The notes below the pieces were generated by a model that saw nothing but the letters and a program-made list of their open reading frames with translations, did not search any database and had not been told where the DNA came from. DNA of 64,000 nucleotides from Thiogranum longum. GTDB lineage: Bacteria; Pseudomonadota; Gammaproteobacteria; DSM-19610. How positions within the stretch are numbered: position 1 is the stretch's first letter; each line of letters starts with the position of its first letter. Of this stretch, positions 8,314 through 18,212 are shown one piece after another. The stretch is from contig NZ_SMFX01000001.1 of assembly GCF_004339085.1 (NCBI RefSeq), positions 2,389,352 to 2,453,351 of the forward strand, written 5' to 3'. The position numbers and the translations under genes are program-made.

Positions 8314-9504
8314 ATGAGCCTGTTCGATAAATTTCAGCCGATTGCCGATATCCAGGCCGACCTACAGGCACTGGGTATCATGCCCTTTGGTGCCGTCACC
8401 GAGAAACTGTTGTCCTCCACCGAGGCCATCGTCAACGGTCACAAGGTCATTCTCGCCGGCACCAACAATTATCTCGGACTCACGTTTGAGCCCGAATGCC
8501 TGGAGGCTGCCAAGAACGCCATCGACGAGCTGGGCACGGGTACCACCGGCTCGCGTATGGCCAACGGGACTTTCGCCGGACACGTCGCGCTGGAGAAAGA
8601 GCTGGCGGAATTTTTCGATCGCAAGCGCTCGATTGTATTTTCCACCGGCTATGCCGCCACCATGGGAATGGGGTCAACACTGGCCGGCCCGGGTGACGTC
8701 ATTGTACTGGACGCCGACAGCCACGCCAGTATCTATGACGGCGTGCGCCTCGGTGGCGCCGATGTGATCCGCTTCCGCCACAATGATCCCGCAGACCTCG
8801 ACAAACGCCTGCGCCGGCTCGGTGATCGTATCGACAATACGCTTATCATTGTAGAAGGCATCTACAGCATGATGGGTGACCAGGCGCCGCTGGCCGAGAT
8901 CGCAGAGGTCAAACGCAAGTACGGCGGTCTGCTGCTGGTCGACGAGGCTCATTCGCTGGGCATGCTCGGCGATCACGGACGAGGCGTTGCAGAAGCTGCC
9001 GGCGTCGAGGATGACGTGGATTTTGTGGTTGGCACCTTCAGTAAAAGCCTGGGCTCTATCGGTGGCTATTGCGTCAGCAACCACGACCAGCTTGACGCCA
9101 TTCGTTTCGCGATACGCGCCTATATTTTTACCGCGTCGCCGTCACCCTCGGTCATCGCCTCCACGCGCGCGGCACTGCGCCTGATGCAGGAACGTCCGTA
9201 TCTTCGTGATCAGCTCTGGGCCAACGCCCAACACCTTTATGACGGACTGAAAGCACTTGGGCTACAGGTCAGCCCCGAGGTCAGCCCCGTGGTGGCTGTC
9301 ACCATCAAGAACCGCAACCAGGCCATCGACTGGTGGAACCGGCTGTTACAACGCGGCGCCTACGTCAACCTGGTCATGCCGCCCGCATCACCGACCGAAG
9401 ACAGCCTGCTGCGATGCAGCGTCAGTGCCGCACACAGCGCGGAACAGATAGACCGGATTATTGAAGCGTTTGCCAATGTACAAAATACTCCGGTAGCCAA
9501 CTGA
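8314..9504 (+). CDS. spt: Serine palmitoyltransferase-like alpha-oxoamine synthase
   Basis: A 396-residue PLP enzyme of the alpha-oxoamine synthase family. It closely resembles the soluble bacterial serine palmitoyltransferase of Sphingomonas, which condenses serine with an acyl thioester to 3-keto-sphinganine. Visible signatures are GTGTTGSRMANGT, VLDADSHASIYDG with the PLP-stacking H137, IYSMMGD, DEAHS (D210, H213) and the Schiff-base K244 in GTFSKSLGSIGG. The DADSHASIYDG and SMMGD blocks favour SPT over BioF or Kbl. It follows an ACP gene by 2 bp. No ceramide synthase or reductase gene is in the window, so the end product is unknown. Confidence 0.85.
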   Translation: MSLFDKFQPIADIQADLQALGIMPFGAVTEKLLSSTEAIVNGHKVILAGTNNYLGLTFEPECLEAAKNAIDELGTGTTGSRMANGTFAGHVALEKELAEFFDRKRSIVFSTGYAATMGMGSTLAGPGDVIVLDADSHASIYDGVRLGGADVIRFRHNDPADLDKRLRRLGDRIDNTLIIVEGIYSMMGDQAPLAEIAEVKRKYGGLLLVDEAHSLGMLGDHGRGVAEAAGVEDDVDFVVGTFSKSLGSIGGYCVSNHDQLDAIRFAIRAYIFTASPSPSVIASTRAALRLMQERPYLRDQLWANAQHLYDGLKALGLQVSPEVSPVVAVTIKNRNQAIDWWNRLLQRGAYVNLVMPPASPTEDSLLRCSVSAAHSAEQIDRIIEAFANVQNTPVAN

Positions 9505-9528
9505 TTTTCATCCATGCCCTTATATCCC

Positions 9529-9608
9529 GTCATTGCGAGCACAGCGAAGCAATCTCCAGACGTCTCGCACCAGACTGAAAAAGATTGCCGCGCTGCGCTC
9601 GCAATGAC
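9529..9608. repeat. 80-bp palindromic interspersed repeat, copy 1
   Basis: An 80-bp element beginning GTCATTGCGAGC and ending GCTCGCAATGAC. It forms an imperfect hairpin (outer arms 12 bp, inner arms around AGCAATCT/AGATTGC). A second copy of exactly 80 bp in the same orientation lies at 26993-27072. Similar TCATTGCGAG-type repeats are widespread in bacterial genomes. It sits between spt and murA and may also act as a transcript 3' structure. Confidence 0.85.
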
Positions 9609-9630
9609 AGAGACTTTCCAGGTTACGTGA

Positions 9631-10905
<1,275 letters not shown>

Positions 10906-10939
10906 ATCACCACGACATCAAACACGAGGAACACACTTC

Positions 10940-12049
10940 ATGAAAGCCAAAGCCGCCGTCGCATGGGAACCCAGGCAACCTCTGTCCATCGAGCTCATCG
11001 ACGTGGAAGGCCCGAAGGAAGGCGAGGTTTTACTGAAAGTCATCGCCTCGGGGGTCTGCCATACCGACGCTTTCACGCTCTCCGGGGAAGATCCTGAGGC
11101 GGCCTTCCCCGCCGTACTCGGCCACGAGGGCGGCTGCGAAGTGGTGGAATGCGGCCCGGGGGTCAAGGACCTGAAACCCGGCGACCATGTTATTCCTCTC
11201 TATATCCCCGAATGCGGGGAATGCGAATACTGCAAGTCAACGAAGACCAACCTGTGTCAGTCCATTGCCTCCACCGTGTGGACCGGGTATATGCCTGACC
11301 ATACACGACGCTTCTCCCTGGATGGCAAACCCATCTATCACTACATGGGTTGCTCGACGTTCTCCGAATATACCGTGGTGCCGGAAATCGCACTGGCGAA
11401 GATCAATCCCGCGGCACCACTCGACAAGGTCTGTTTGCTGGGCTGCGGCATCACAACAGGCATCGGTGCTGTACTCAACACAGCCAGGGTCGAACCCGGA
11501 TCGACCGTCGCCGTTTTCGGCCTCGGCGGCATTGGCCTGTCCTGCGTACAGGGCGCGGTAATGGCCAAAGCCGAACGCATCATCGCCATTGACATGAACC
11601 CGGCAAAATTCGACATGGCCAGGGCACTGGGCGCTACGGACTTCATCAACCCCTCGGACCTGGGCGGGAGTGTCACCGAGGCGATTGTCGAAATGACAAA
11701 CGGCGGTGTGGATTATTCTTTTGAATGCATCGGCAATGTCGAAGTCATGCGCGAAGCGCTCGAGTCCTGCCACATGGGATGGGGTGTCTCCACCATCATC
11801 GGTGTTGCCGGGGCCGGACAGGAGATCCACACCCGGCCCTTCCAGCTGGTCACAGGCCGCACCTGGAAGGGAACGGCCTTTGGCGGCGTCAAGGGTCGCA
11901 GTCAGTTGCCCGGCTATGTCGACCGCTACCTGGCGGGTGAAATCGAGGTGGACAAAATGGTAACCCACACCATGCCGCTGGAAGATATCAACCGCGCCTT
12001 TGACCTCATGCACCGTGGCGAGAGCATCCGCTCTGTCATTATCTTCTGA
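10940..12049 (+). CDS. adhC: S-(hydroxymethyl)glutathione dehydrogenase (class III ADH)
   Basis: Oxidises S-hydroxymethylglutathione, formed from formaldehyde and glutathione, with NAD, and also reduces S-nitrosoglutathione. The 369 residues are typical. Catalytic zinc ligands C40 and H62 (GVCHTD, GHEGG) and the structural zinc cysteines C92, C95, C98 and C106 are visible, as is the NAD-binding [13 protein letters not shown]. The frame is open upstream from 10799 inside murA, but the ATG at 10940 ([11 protein letters not shown]) is the family start. The next gene, S-formylglutathione hydrolase, begins 10 bp later, so together they form a formaldehyde-detoxification operon. Confidence 0.95.
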   Translation: MKAKAAVAWEPRQPLSIELIDVEGPKEGEVLLKVIASGVCHTDAFTLSGEDPEAAFPAVLGHEGGCEVVECGPGVKDLKPGDHVIPLYIPECGECEYCKSTKTNLCQSIASTVWTGYMPDHTRRFSLDGKPIYHYMGCSTFSEYTVVPEIALAKINPAAPLDKVCLLGCGITTGIGAVLNTARVEPGSTVAVFGLGGIGLSCVQGAVMAKAERIIAIDMNPAKFDMARALGATDFINPSDLGGSVTEAIVEMTNGGVDYSFECIGNVEVMREALESCHMGWGVSTIIGVAGAGQEIHTRPFQLVTGRTWKGTAFGGVKGRSQLPGYVDRYLAGEIEVDKMVTHTMPLEDINRAFDLMHRGESIRSVIIF

Positions 12050-12059
12050 GAAACCCGAC

Positions 12060-12899
12060 ATGCGTCAGATTGAACACATCAAGGAATCCGGTGGCTGGTT
12101 GAACCGCTACACGCATGACTCGGCATGCTGCCATTGCGAAATGACCTTCTCTGTCTACCTGCCCCCTGCCGCCAGCACGCGAAAAGTACCGGCGCTCTAT
12201 TTCCTGTCGGGACTGACCTGTACGGATGACAATGTTCGTGTCAAAGCCGGCGCACAGCGCTATGCCGCAGCGCTGGGTATCGCACTGGTCATGCCCGACA
12301 CCAGCCCCCGTGGCGAAGGTGTGGCGGATGATCCCGACCGCTACGACCTGGGTCAGGGCGCAGGCTTTTATATCAACGCCACCTGTGAACCCTGGGCCAG
12401 CCATTACCAGATGTACGACTACGTCACACGCGAATTACCAGCCCTGGTTGAGGCTGAGTTGCCACTGATACCCGGCCTCAAATCCATTACCGGGCATTCC
12501 ATGGGGGGTCATGGCGCACTGATATGCGCCTTCAAAAACCCCGGCGCCTACCAGTCCGTGTCGGCCTTTGCACCGATCTGCAATCCGGTAAACTGCGGTT
12601 GGGGCGAAGGCTGCCTGAGCGCCTACCTCGGTGATGACCGGGAAGCCTGGAATGCCTGGGATGCGACAGCGCTGGTGAAGGCCGGCGCAAAACCCCTCCC
12701 GCTACTCATCGACCAGGGTACCGGTGATGAATTCCTTGCCGAACAACTTCATCCCCGGGCACTGGTTGATGCCTGCCTTGAGCGAAACATTCCGATTCAG
12801 TTTCGCATGCAGGAAGACTACGACCATAGCTACCATTTCATCGCCAGTTTTATCGGTGAGCACCTGGCATTTCATGCGCGACATTTACAGAGTGACTGA
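12060..12899 (+). CDS. fghA: S-formylglutathione hydrolase
   Basis: A serine hydrolase of the esterase D family that releases formate and glutathione from S-formylglutathione, the product of the preceding dehydrogenase. The 279 residues carry the nucleophile S147 in GHSMGGHGAL, with Asp and His candidates in DQGTGDEFL and YDHSYHFI. The ATG at 12060 gives the usual N-terminus (MRQIEHIKESGGW); an earlier in-frame ATG at 12000 lies inside adhC and is rejected. It is in an operon with adhC. frmB and yeiG are other names for this function. Confidence 0.94.
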   Translation: MRQIEHIKESGGWLNRYTHDSACCHCEMTFSVYLPPAASTRKVPALYFLSGLTCTDDNVRVKAGAQRYAAALGIALVMPDTSPRGEGVADDPDRYDLGQGAGFYINATCEPWASHYQMYDYVTRELPALVEAELPLIPGLKSITGHSMGGHGALICAFKNPGAYQSVSAFAPICNPVNCGWGEGCLSAYLGDDREAWNAWDATALVKAGAKPLPLLIDQGTGDEFLAEQLHPRALVDACLERNIPIQFRMQEDYDHSYHFIASFIGEHLAFHARHLQSD

Positions 12900-12937
12900 C
12901 CACCTTACAAAGAAATTGACTTCGCCTGTTTACCCGC

Positions 12938-15900
12938 TCATTTTCTTTCAATACTGTACTTCAGATCTATCGATTGCTGGGCACCGGAGTTCCCGATCAG
13001 GCTGAGGTGCCGCGTCAGCTTGTAGATCACCTGAAAAGCGGCGCTTTCATTAAACAGACCATAGACATAATCAATATGCAGGCGTGGTGACAACTGTTTA
13101 CCCACGGTCAGTGCGGTGTCTGTGTCGGTAGCACCCGATTGAACGCCAAGGTCAATCCCGAGCTTCTGGCTTATTTCCCGGGAAACGGGATTGTTGGCGC
13201 CCAACGATGCCGCCGCGGCGGCGAGCGCCTGCGAATCCTTGCCCGTAGATGAATCATTGAGCGGTTTGCCGGTGACCAGGTAGGACATGATTTCGGCGTT
13301 GGCCATGGCCGGGTTGGAAAACAAGCTCAACCGGGGTGACTCGACATTACCGGTCAGTTGCAGGCCTGCCGTTACCTCGCCAATGATACGCGCTGCCTGA
13401 ATATCCAGCGCCGGATTGCCCAGTGGTCCGGCAAACAACAGTCGACCTCGCTGGATGGCCAGTTTCTGGCCATAGCCGTCATAGCGGCCGTTCCTGAGTT
13501 CCAGCACACCATTGCCGATGAGTATTTTCGACTCCAGGCTGCGAATAGCGAGGCTGCCTGCCAGGTTGGTACTCAGACCCAGGCCTTCGAAGTGCACATC
13601 ATCGCCGATGTTCGCCACAACATTGACACTGACAGGAAGGGTTGAGGGTTGCTGTACAGGCGCACCCGCCGGACCAACAATCACCTGGTCTGCGGACACC
13701 TTGACGGTATTGGGCGGAAGTTTCCTGAGTTTGATCCGGGCGTAGGGAACACGTACCGAGCCGGTAACATCGACCCGCTGCATCGATCCTGCAACCTGAA
13801 GCTCAGGGTCGACCTCTATGATCTTGTCCGGCAGGCTGATGATGGCGAAGTGTTCGCCCTGCAACTTAACGTTGAAAGGCCAGTTACGCGCCCTGGCCAG
13901 AGACAGCGTTCCATCAAGACGAATACTGCCTTTGCCTGAGTCCGCCGAGCCACTCAACACAACATCGGAGCCTTTCCCCTCTGCCTGAAAACCGATGTTT
14001 TTCATCTCAATGCCCAACGCCGGAATAATCATCTGGCCCTTGCTGAGTGATGCAGTACCGCCGATTTCCGGCGCATCCAGAGAACCGGAAAGTCGGATCT
14101 CGGCGGCCGCCGCACCGCCGGCAACCTTGATATCGGTCATCAGTGGTTCCATAAAGCGCAGGTCCGGGAAATCAAGATTGACCGTGCCGGACAACTGATC
14201 TTTTCCACCACCAGGCCGGCCCAGCCTGATATCGCCGTGCAGTTGACCTTCTGCAGACTCACCATCCAGGGCCAGTTGCAATGCATCATTCTCCCGGCTG
14301 CCCCGCACACAGACCTGGCGCTGTTGCGCCTGCCAGCAGGCCTTGAACGGTCGTGCATCGCGCGCAGTGACGTGCAATTCAACCGGATCGCGTAGCTGCC
14401 AGTTACCCAGCGCTCGCAACTCGAGCGTTGCAACTTCCAGTACACCGTCCCAGGCCGCCTGACGATAACCGCCACGCAATTCAACCAGGGTACGCCCTTG
14501 TCCGGCCGTCACGTCGAGACTCACTTTGTGACGGTCGATCCAGCCCTGGCTCGTGAGTGCCAGGCTCTGCACCGGCGTTTTGCCGATTAGTGCGCCCTGC
14601 GCCCGGATGCTGAGCTTTGATGCTTGCGGCCTGACAGGATCAATCAACGCCTGAGCGCTCAGCGTTTGCACCGAGTTTCCCTGGTAGCTGAGTCCGCTTG
14701 CCGACAGATCCAGGTTGGCCGAAACAGCATCCATCGGACCTTTTATAACACCGTTCGCACGCACCTGGCCGGCGAGGCCCGGCATCACACCAGCCAACTT
14801 CGGGGCATCGACCTGGTATCGCAAACCGGTTCGCGCATCCAGAACACCGGAAACTTCTGCGCGATTTTCACCCAGGGCAATGCGTAACCCTGTTGACTCC
14901 GGCAAGCCATTTTTGAAACCCAGATCTCCCTCTACTGTAATCGGCTGGGTGTGCAAGGTGCCTTTTAACCTGAGTTTGCGGAAGGCCGCAGCAACACGCT
15001 CATCCTTGCTGGTGACATCGAGTCGTGTTTCGAGATCCAGTCGACCCGGCCACTCGGGCCACTGCAAACCGGGGTTGATCCCGGATGCCTTGATATCCAT
15101 AGCCAGCGTAAACCCGGGTGCCCAAGCCACATTGCCGCTCGCCGCAAGGCTGCCGTCGAGCATAGTGATGTCCAACGCATCGATGGCCAGTTGCCCGGAA
15201 TCTCCATGCCCGCGTGCCTGCACCTGCATGGCCGGTGCATTGCGAATATCGAGCGGTCCCTCAAGTTTGAGCCTGTAGTCATCGACATGGCCTTCAATCT
15301 CGTAATCCCCTTGCGCACTCGCGTATTCCACGTCCCCCGACAACGGCCAGCGCAGCGACTGCCATTGCCCGGAAAACCGGAATTCCGGCTGCTCACCCTC
15401 CAGCTGAACGGTGCCGTCACTGGTCAGCTGGAACGGGCCTGAGAGTGTGTGTTTAACGCTGAACCGGTGCAGATCACCCTTCAGTTCGGCTTCCCCGGAA
15501 ACGGTGACTGCATCGGGCAAACGGGTTGCCCAGTTCAGCGTTGCGCCGAAGCTGTAAGGCTTGTGCAGGTCGGCCTTCCCACTCAGTTGCAGCATCTTGT
15601 CCTGCAAACTGACATCGAACTGTTTAATGTGGAGCCCGCGAACCGGGCCGGCACTCACTGACAGGACAAGTTTATCAACCACGGTTTTAGCTTTATCTGC
15701 TTCTACCAGCAGACCGGTGACCCGCACCTTGTCTACCTGAAGAGCCAACGGCAAGGGTATGCGTTCCGGCAACACGAACGGCTCGGCATCAGGCGCTGCG
15801 GGAGGTGCCCGGTAGTACATATTTCGGGCGTCGAGCAGACGTATCCGCGCTGTGCCACGCAGCAGGTCAGGCAGGTACACGTCGAGAACAAGCCGGTCAA

Positions 15901-16132
15901 TTTCAATGACCCTCTCGTCCTGACGGTAACTCACACCCTTTAGCGTCAGACCGGACACCAGCTCGCCGCTGATGCTGCTGATCTCGAGCTCTCCGGGCGC
16001 GTACCGCTGTGCTTCCCGGATCAACCAGCGGTTCCCGGTTTCACTGAGGGTGATAAAGGCAAGTGCCGCAGTGATCAGCACCAGCAGCCCGAAAAAAACC
16101 AGGAACAGATATTTTGCGATACGTTGCAGCAT
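12938..16132 (-). CDS. tamB: Translocation and assembly module subunit TamB
   Basis: A 1064-residue AsmA/VPS13-like bridge protein with an N-terminal membrane anchor (residues about 5-27, YLFLVFFGLLVLITAALAF), a long beta-taco periplasmic region and the C-terminal TamB (DUF490) domain ending near SIDLKYSIERK. TamB spans the periplasm and supports phospholipid transport to, and protein assembly in, the outer membrane. The ATG at 16132 places the anchor at the N-terminus; the frame is open to 16180, overlapping tamA. The stop of tamA is 14 bp upstream, giving a tamA-tamB operon. Confidence 0.93.
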   Translation of the reverse strand: MLQRIAKYLFLVFFGLLVLITAALAFITLSETGNRWLIREAQRYAPGELEISSISGELVSGLTLKGVSYRQDERVIEIDRLVLDVYLPDLLRGTARIRLLDARNMYYRAPPAAPDAEPFVLPERIPLPLALQVDKVRVTGLLVEADKAKTVVDKLVLSVSAGPVRGLHIKQFDVSLQDKMLQLSGKADLHKPYSFGATLNWATRLPDAVTVSGEAELKGDLHRFSVKHTLSGPFQLTSDGTVQLEGEQPEFRFSGQWQSLRWPLSGDVEYASAQGDYEIEGHVDDYRLKLEGPLDIRNAPAMQVQARGHGDSGQLAIDALDITMLDGSLAASGNVAWAPGFTLAMDIKASGINPGLQWPEWPGRLDLETRLDVTSKDERVAAAFRKLRLKGTLHTQPITVEGDLGFKNGLPESTGLRIALGENRAEVSGVLDARTGLRYQVDAPKLAGVMPGLAGQVRANGVIKGPMDAVSANLDLSASGLSYQGNSVQTLSAQALIDPVRPQASKLSIRAQGALIGKTPVQSLALTSQGWIDRHKVSLDVTAGQGRTLVELRGGYRQAAWDGVLEVATLELRALGNWQLRDPVELHVTARDARPFKACWQAQQRQVCVRGSRENDALQLALDGESAEGQLHGDIRLGRPGGGKDQLSGTVNLDFPDLRFMEPLMTDIKVAGGAAAAEIRLSGSLDAPEIGGTASLSKGQMIIPALGIEMKNIGFQAEGKGSDVVLSGSADSGKGSIRLDGTLSLARARNWPFNVKLQGEHFAIISLPDKIIEVDPELQVAGSMQRVDVTGSVRVPYARIKLRKLPPNTVKVSADQVIVGPAGAPVQQPSTLPVSVNVVANIGDDVHFEGLGLSTNLAGSLAIRSLESKILIGNGVLELRNGRYDGYGQKLAIQRGRLLFAGPLGNPALDIQAARIIGEVTAGLQLTGNVESPRLSLFSNPAMANAEIMSYLVTGKPLNDSSTGKDSQALAAAAASLGANNPVSREISQKLGIDLGVQSGATDTDTALTVGKQLSPRLHIDYVYGLFNESAAFQVIYKLTRHLSLIGNSGAQQSIDLKYSIERK

Positions 16133-16146
16133 GATAAATGCGTAAC

Positions 16147-17895
16147 CTAGAGATCCGGACCCATTACGAAGTGAACCCACAGCTGATTGCTCTTTCTGTC
16201 GAGCGGGCGTGCAAAATCCAGCCGGACCGGTCCGACCGGGGAGCGCCAGCGGATTCCCAGCCCGACACCTGTTTTCAGGTCAACAGGGAGGTCATTAAAT
16301 GCATTTCCGGTATCGACAAACGCGGCCAACCCCCACTTTTCGGTTATCCTGTGGTCCAGCTCCAGGCTGCCAACCAACAGGTGCTTGCCACCTTCCACCT
16401 CGCCACTGGCGTTGTCGGGACCGAGAGATTTGTAACCGTAGCCGCGCACGCTGCTGTCGCCACCGGCAAAAAAACGTACCGAAGGCGGTAAGGCGTCGAA
16501 CTTGTTCATAAACGTTGAGCCACCATCGAAGCGGCCAATCAAACGGGTTTGCCACGGCAGGCCGAGAATGCCTTTGGCACCCCCGATCAATTGCAGAAAG
16601 CTGATATCAGACGCTACACCTTGCAGGCTGCCGCGTGTTGTGAAGTTCAGCCGAAAACCTCTACGCGGGTAGAGTGGATTATCGGCAACTGATTTCGACC
16701 AGCCGATACCCGGCATCAGTAACGACGATGAATCATTCAGATCGCCGCTGATTTTGAATGACTCCCTGCTGTATTCCAGCACCTGCTCCTCCAGCCAACG
16801 GTTTTTTAACTGGCGGGTTCGCGTTACGGATACTGCGGTGGTATCTGCGCGATAGCTGTCAGTGTTCTCCTGTTTATAACCGGCCTCAAATCTCATTTTG
16901 TCGGTAACAGGATGCTCCAGTGGCAGTGTGTAGGCAAAGGTCACTCTGGATATCACGGTTGACAGAGACAGGTCACTTGAGAGCTGGTGTCCTTTGCGGT
17001 TGAGGCGCAGGTTTTTATAGCCAGCCCCGAGACGCGGGCCAGTATCGGTCGCGAAACCGGTCGATAGCGTATAGCGGTGCCGGTTGGCGGGTGTAAGTGT
17101 TATACGAACCGGAACCTCGTGGCCCTCGGCCTCATCGATCAGCGGCTGCACCAGCACCTGGGCAAAGTAGCCACTGCCGCTCAATGCAAGGGAGGTCTCC
17201 GTCAGTGCAGTGCGCACATAGGGCTCGCCTTTCCGGTAACCAAGGTAGCGCCGCAACAGCTTGTCATCGATAATGTCCTGCGCCGCACGCGTCTCACCAA
17301 AGCGGAAACGCACGCCGGATTCGAATCTCAGGTTGATGTCTGCATATCCCGAAACAGGATCAACCCGCAGCTCATGCACGGTGAACCGGCTATCAAAATA
17401 TCCCCGCTCTGCGGCAAGATTGGTAATGCCGGACTTCAGTGACTCATAGTCGTCATGTCGCAGCGGAAGGCCTGGCCTGAGTCCGGTTTTATCAATCAAT
17501 TTCTGAAAGTTTTCATCACGACCGGCTTCACCCGTAATAGCGATATTGATATCGCGCAGGATTACCCGTTTCCCTGGCTGGATATCGAATCTGGCTGTCC
17601 AGCAATTACTTTTACCTTTTTTCCTGTAAGTCTGGTTAATGACAGGCTGGTAGTAACCGAATGCCTGAAGCGCCTCACGGATCTCACTTTCTGCCTTGAT
17701 CAGGCTGACCTGCATGCGCCATTGAGGCGCATCGCAGGCTTCCTGTTCAAGCGACAGCATGGCCCTGATATTAGCTTCAAGCGCCTTGTCCACACCCTTG
17801 ACAATCACAGTGCCATTTGCAAATACGACGCACGGCAAAACGAGCAGGGTAACCAGCACGAAATGGTTGAGCAGGAGCGTGTTTATGGTTTTCAT
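16147..17895 (-). CDS. tamA: Translocation and assembly module outer-membrane protein TamA
   Basis: A 582-residue Omp85-family protein. It has a signal peptide (about residues 1-26, ending VVFANG), three POTRA domains up to about residue 270, and a C-terminal beta-barrel that includes the lid-lock type VRGYGYKSLGP motif and a terminal strand ending VHFVMGPDL. It works with TamB in outer-membrane assembly. tamB follows 14 bp downstream. The length and order match the classical tamAB operon. Confidence 0.94.
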   Translation of the reverse strand: MKTINTLLLNHFVLVTLLVLPCVVFANGTVIVKGVDKALEANIRAMLSLEQEACDAPQWRMQVSLIKAESEIREALQAFGYYQPVINQTYRKKGKSNCWTARFDIQPGKRVILRDINIAITGEAGRDENFQKLIDKTGLRPGLPLRHDDYESLKSGITNLAAERGYFDSRFTVHELRVDPVSGYADINLRFESGVRFRFGETRAAQDIIDDKLLRRYLGYRKGEPYVRTALTETSLALSGSGYFAQVLVQPLIDEAEGHEVPVRITLTPANRHRYTLSTGFATDTGPRLGAGYKNLRLNRKGHQLSSDLSLSTVISRVTFAYTLPLEHPVTDKMRFEAGYKQENTDSYRADTTAVSVTRTRQLKNRWLEEQVLEYSRESFKISGDLNDSSSLLMPGIGWSKSVADNPLYPRRGFRLNFTTRGSLQGVASDISFLQLIGGAKGILGLPWQTRLIGRFDGGSTFMNKFDALPPSVRFFAGGDSSVRGYGYKSLGPDNASGEVEGGKHLLVGSLELDHRITEKWGLAAFVDTGNAFNDLPVDLKTGVGLGIRWRSPVGPVRLDFARPLDRKSNQLWVHFVMGPDL

Positions 17896-17971
17896 TGACT
17901 GTGCAGTGTACCGCCTTTCACGCGCAACCCGGTAAACGGGGCTGCACAGAAAGATTGCAAGGCGTCGGAAA

Positions 17972-18193
17972 TCAGGCAGCCCCTGGCTCTACAGCATTGC
18001 CGAAAACCAGTGCCGGTATTTCGAAATCAAGCGCATGCGGCATGTATAAACCGATCATATCGAGAGACTGATCGAGCTGTCGCTGGTAGAATCCGGCAAT
18101 GGCTTTGTCAGTTGCTGTGCACGGGAAGGAGCCGTGACCCGCACGGTTGAAGGAAGTCTCAAAGACCGGAAGTTCAGGATTCGGATACCCCAT
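17972..18193 (-). CDS. Doubtful small ORF in the tamA-lipoprotein gap
   Basis: The 317-bp stretch 17896-18212 between divergent tamA and the OmpA-type lipoprotein holds one 73-codon frame on the minus strand (MGYPNPELPVFETSFN...). Its composition is protein-like, but I recognise no family, and no ribosome site is seen upstream of its ATG. The AAGGATAG near 18199 serves the plus-strand lipoprotein. It may be chance. Apart from the divergent promoters that must lie here, I see no other structure in the stretch. Confidence 0.25.
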   Translation of the reverse strand: MGYPNPELPVFETSFNRAGHGSFPCTATDKAIAGFYQRQLDQSLDMIGLYMPHALDFEIPALVFGNAVEPGAA

Positions 18194-18212
18194 TTAAACC
18201 AAGGATAGAAAA

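Noticed and set aside
8314-9504. SPT-like gene as BioF, Kbl or the autoinducer synthase CqsA
   Set aside because: The ADSHASIYDG and SMMGD blocks, and the adjacent dedicated ACP, fit bacterial serine palmitoyltransferase better; no biotin, threonine or quorum-sensing genes are nearby.
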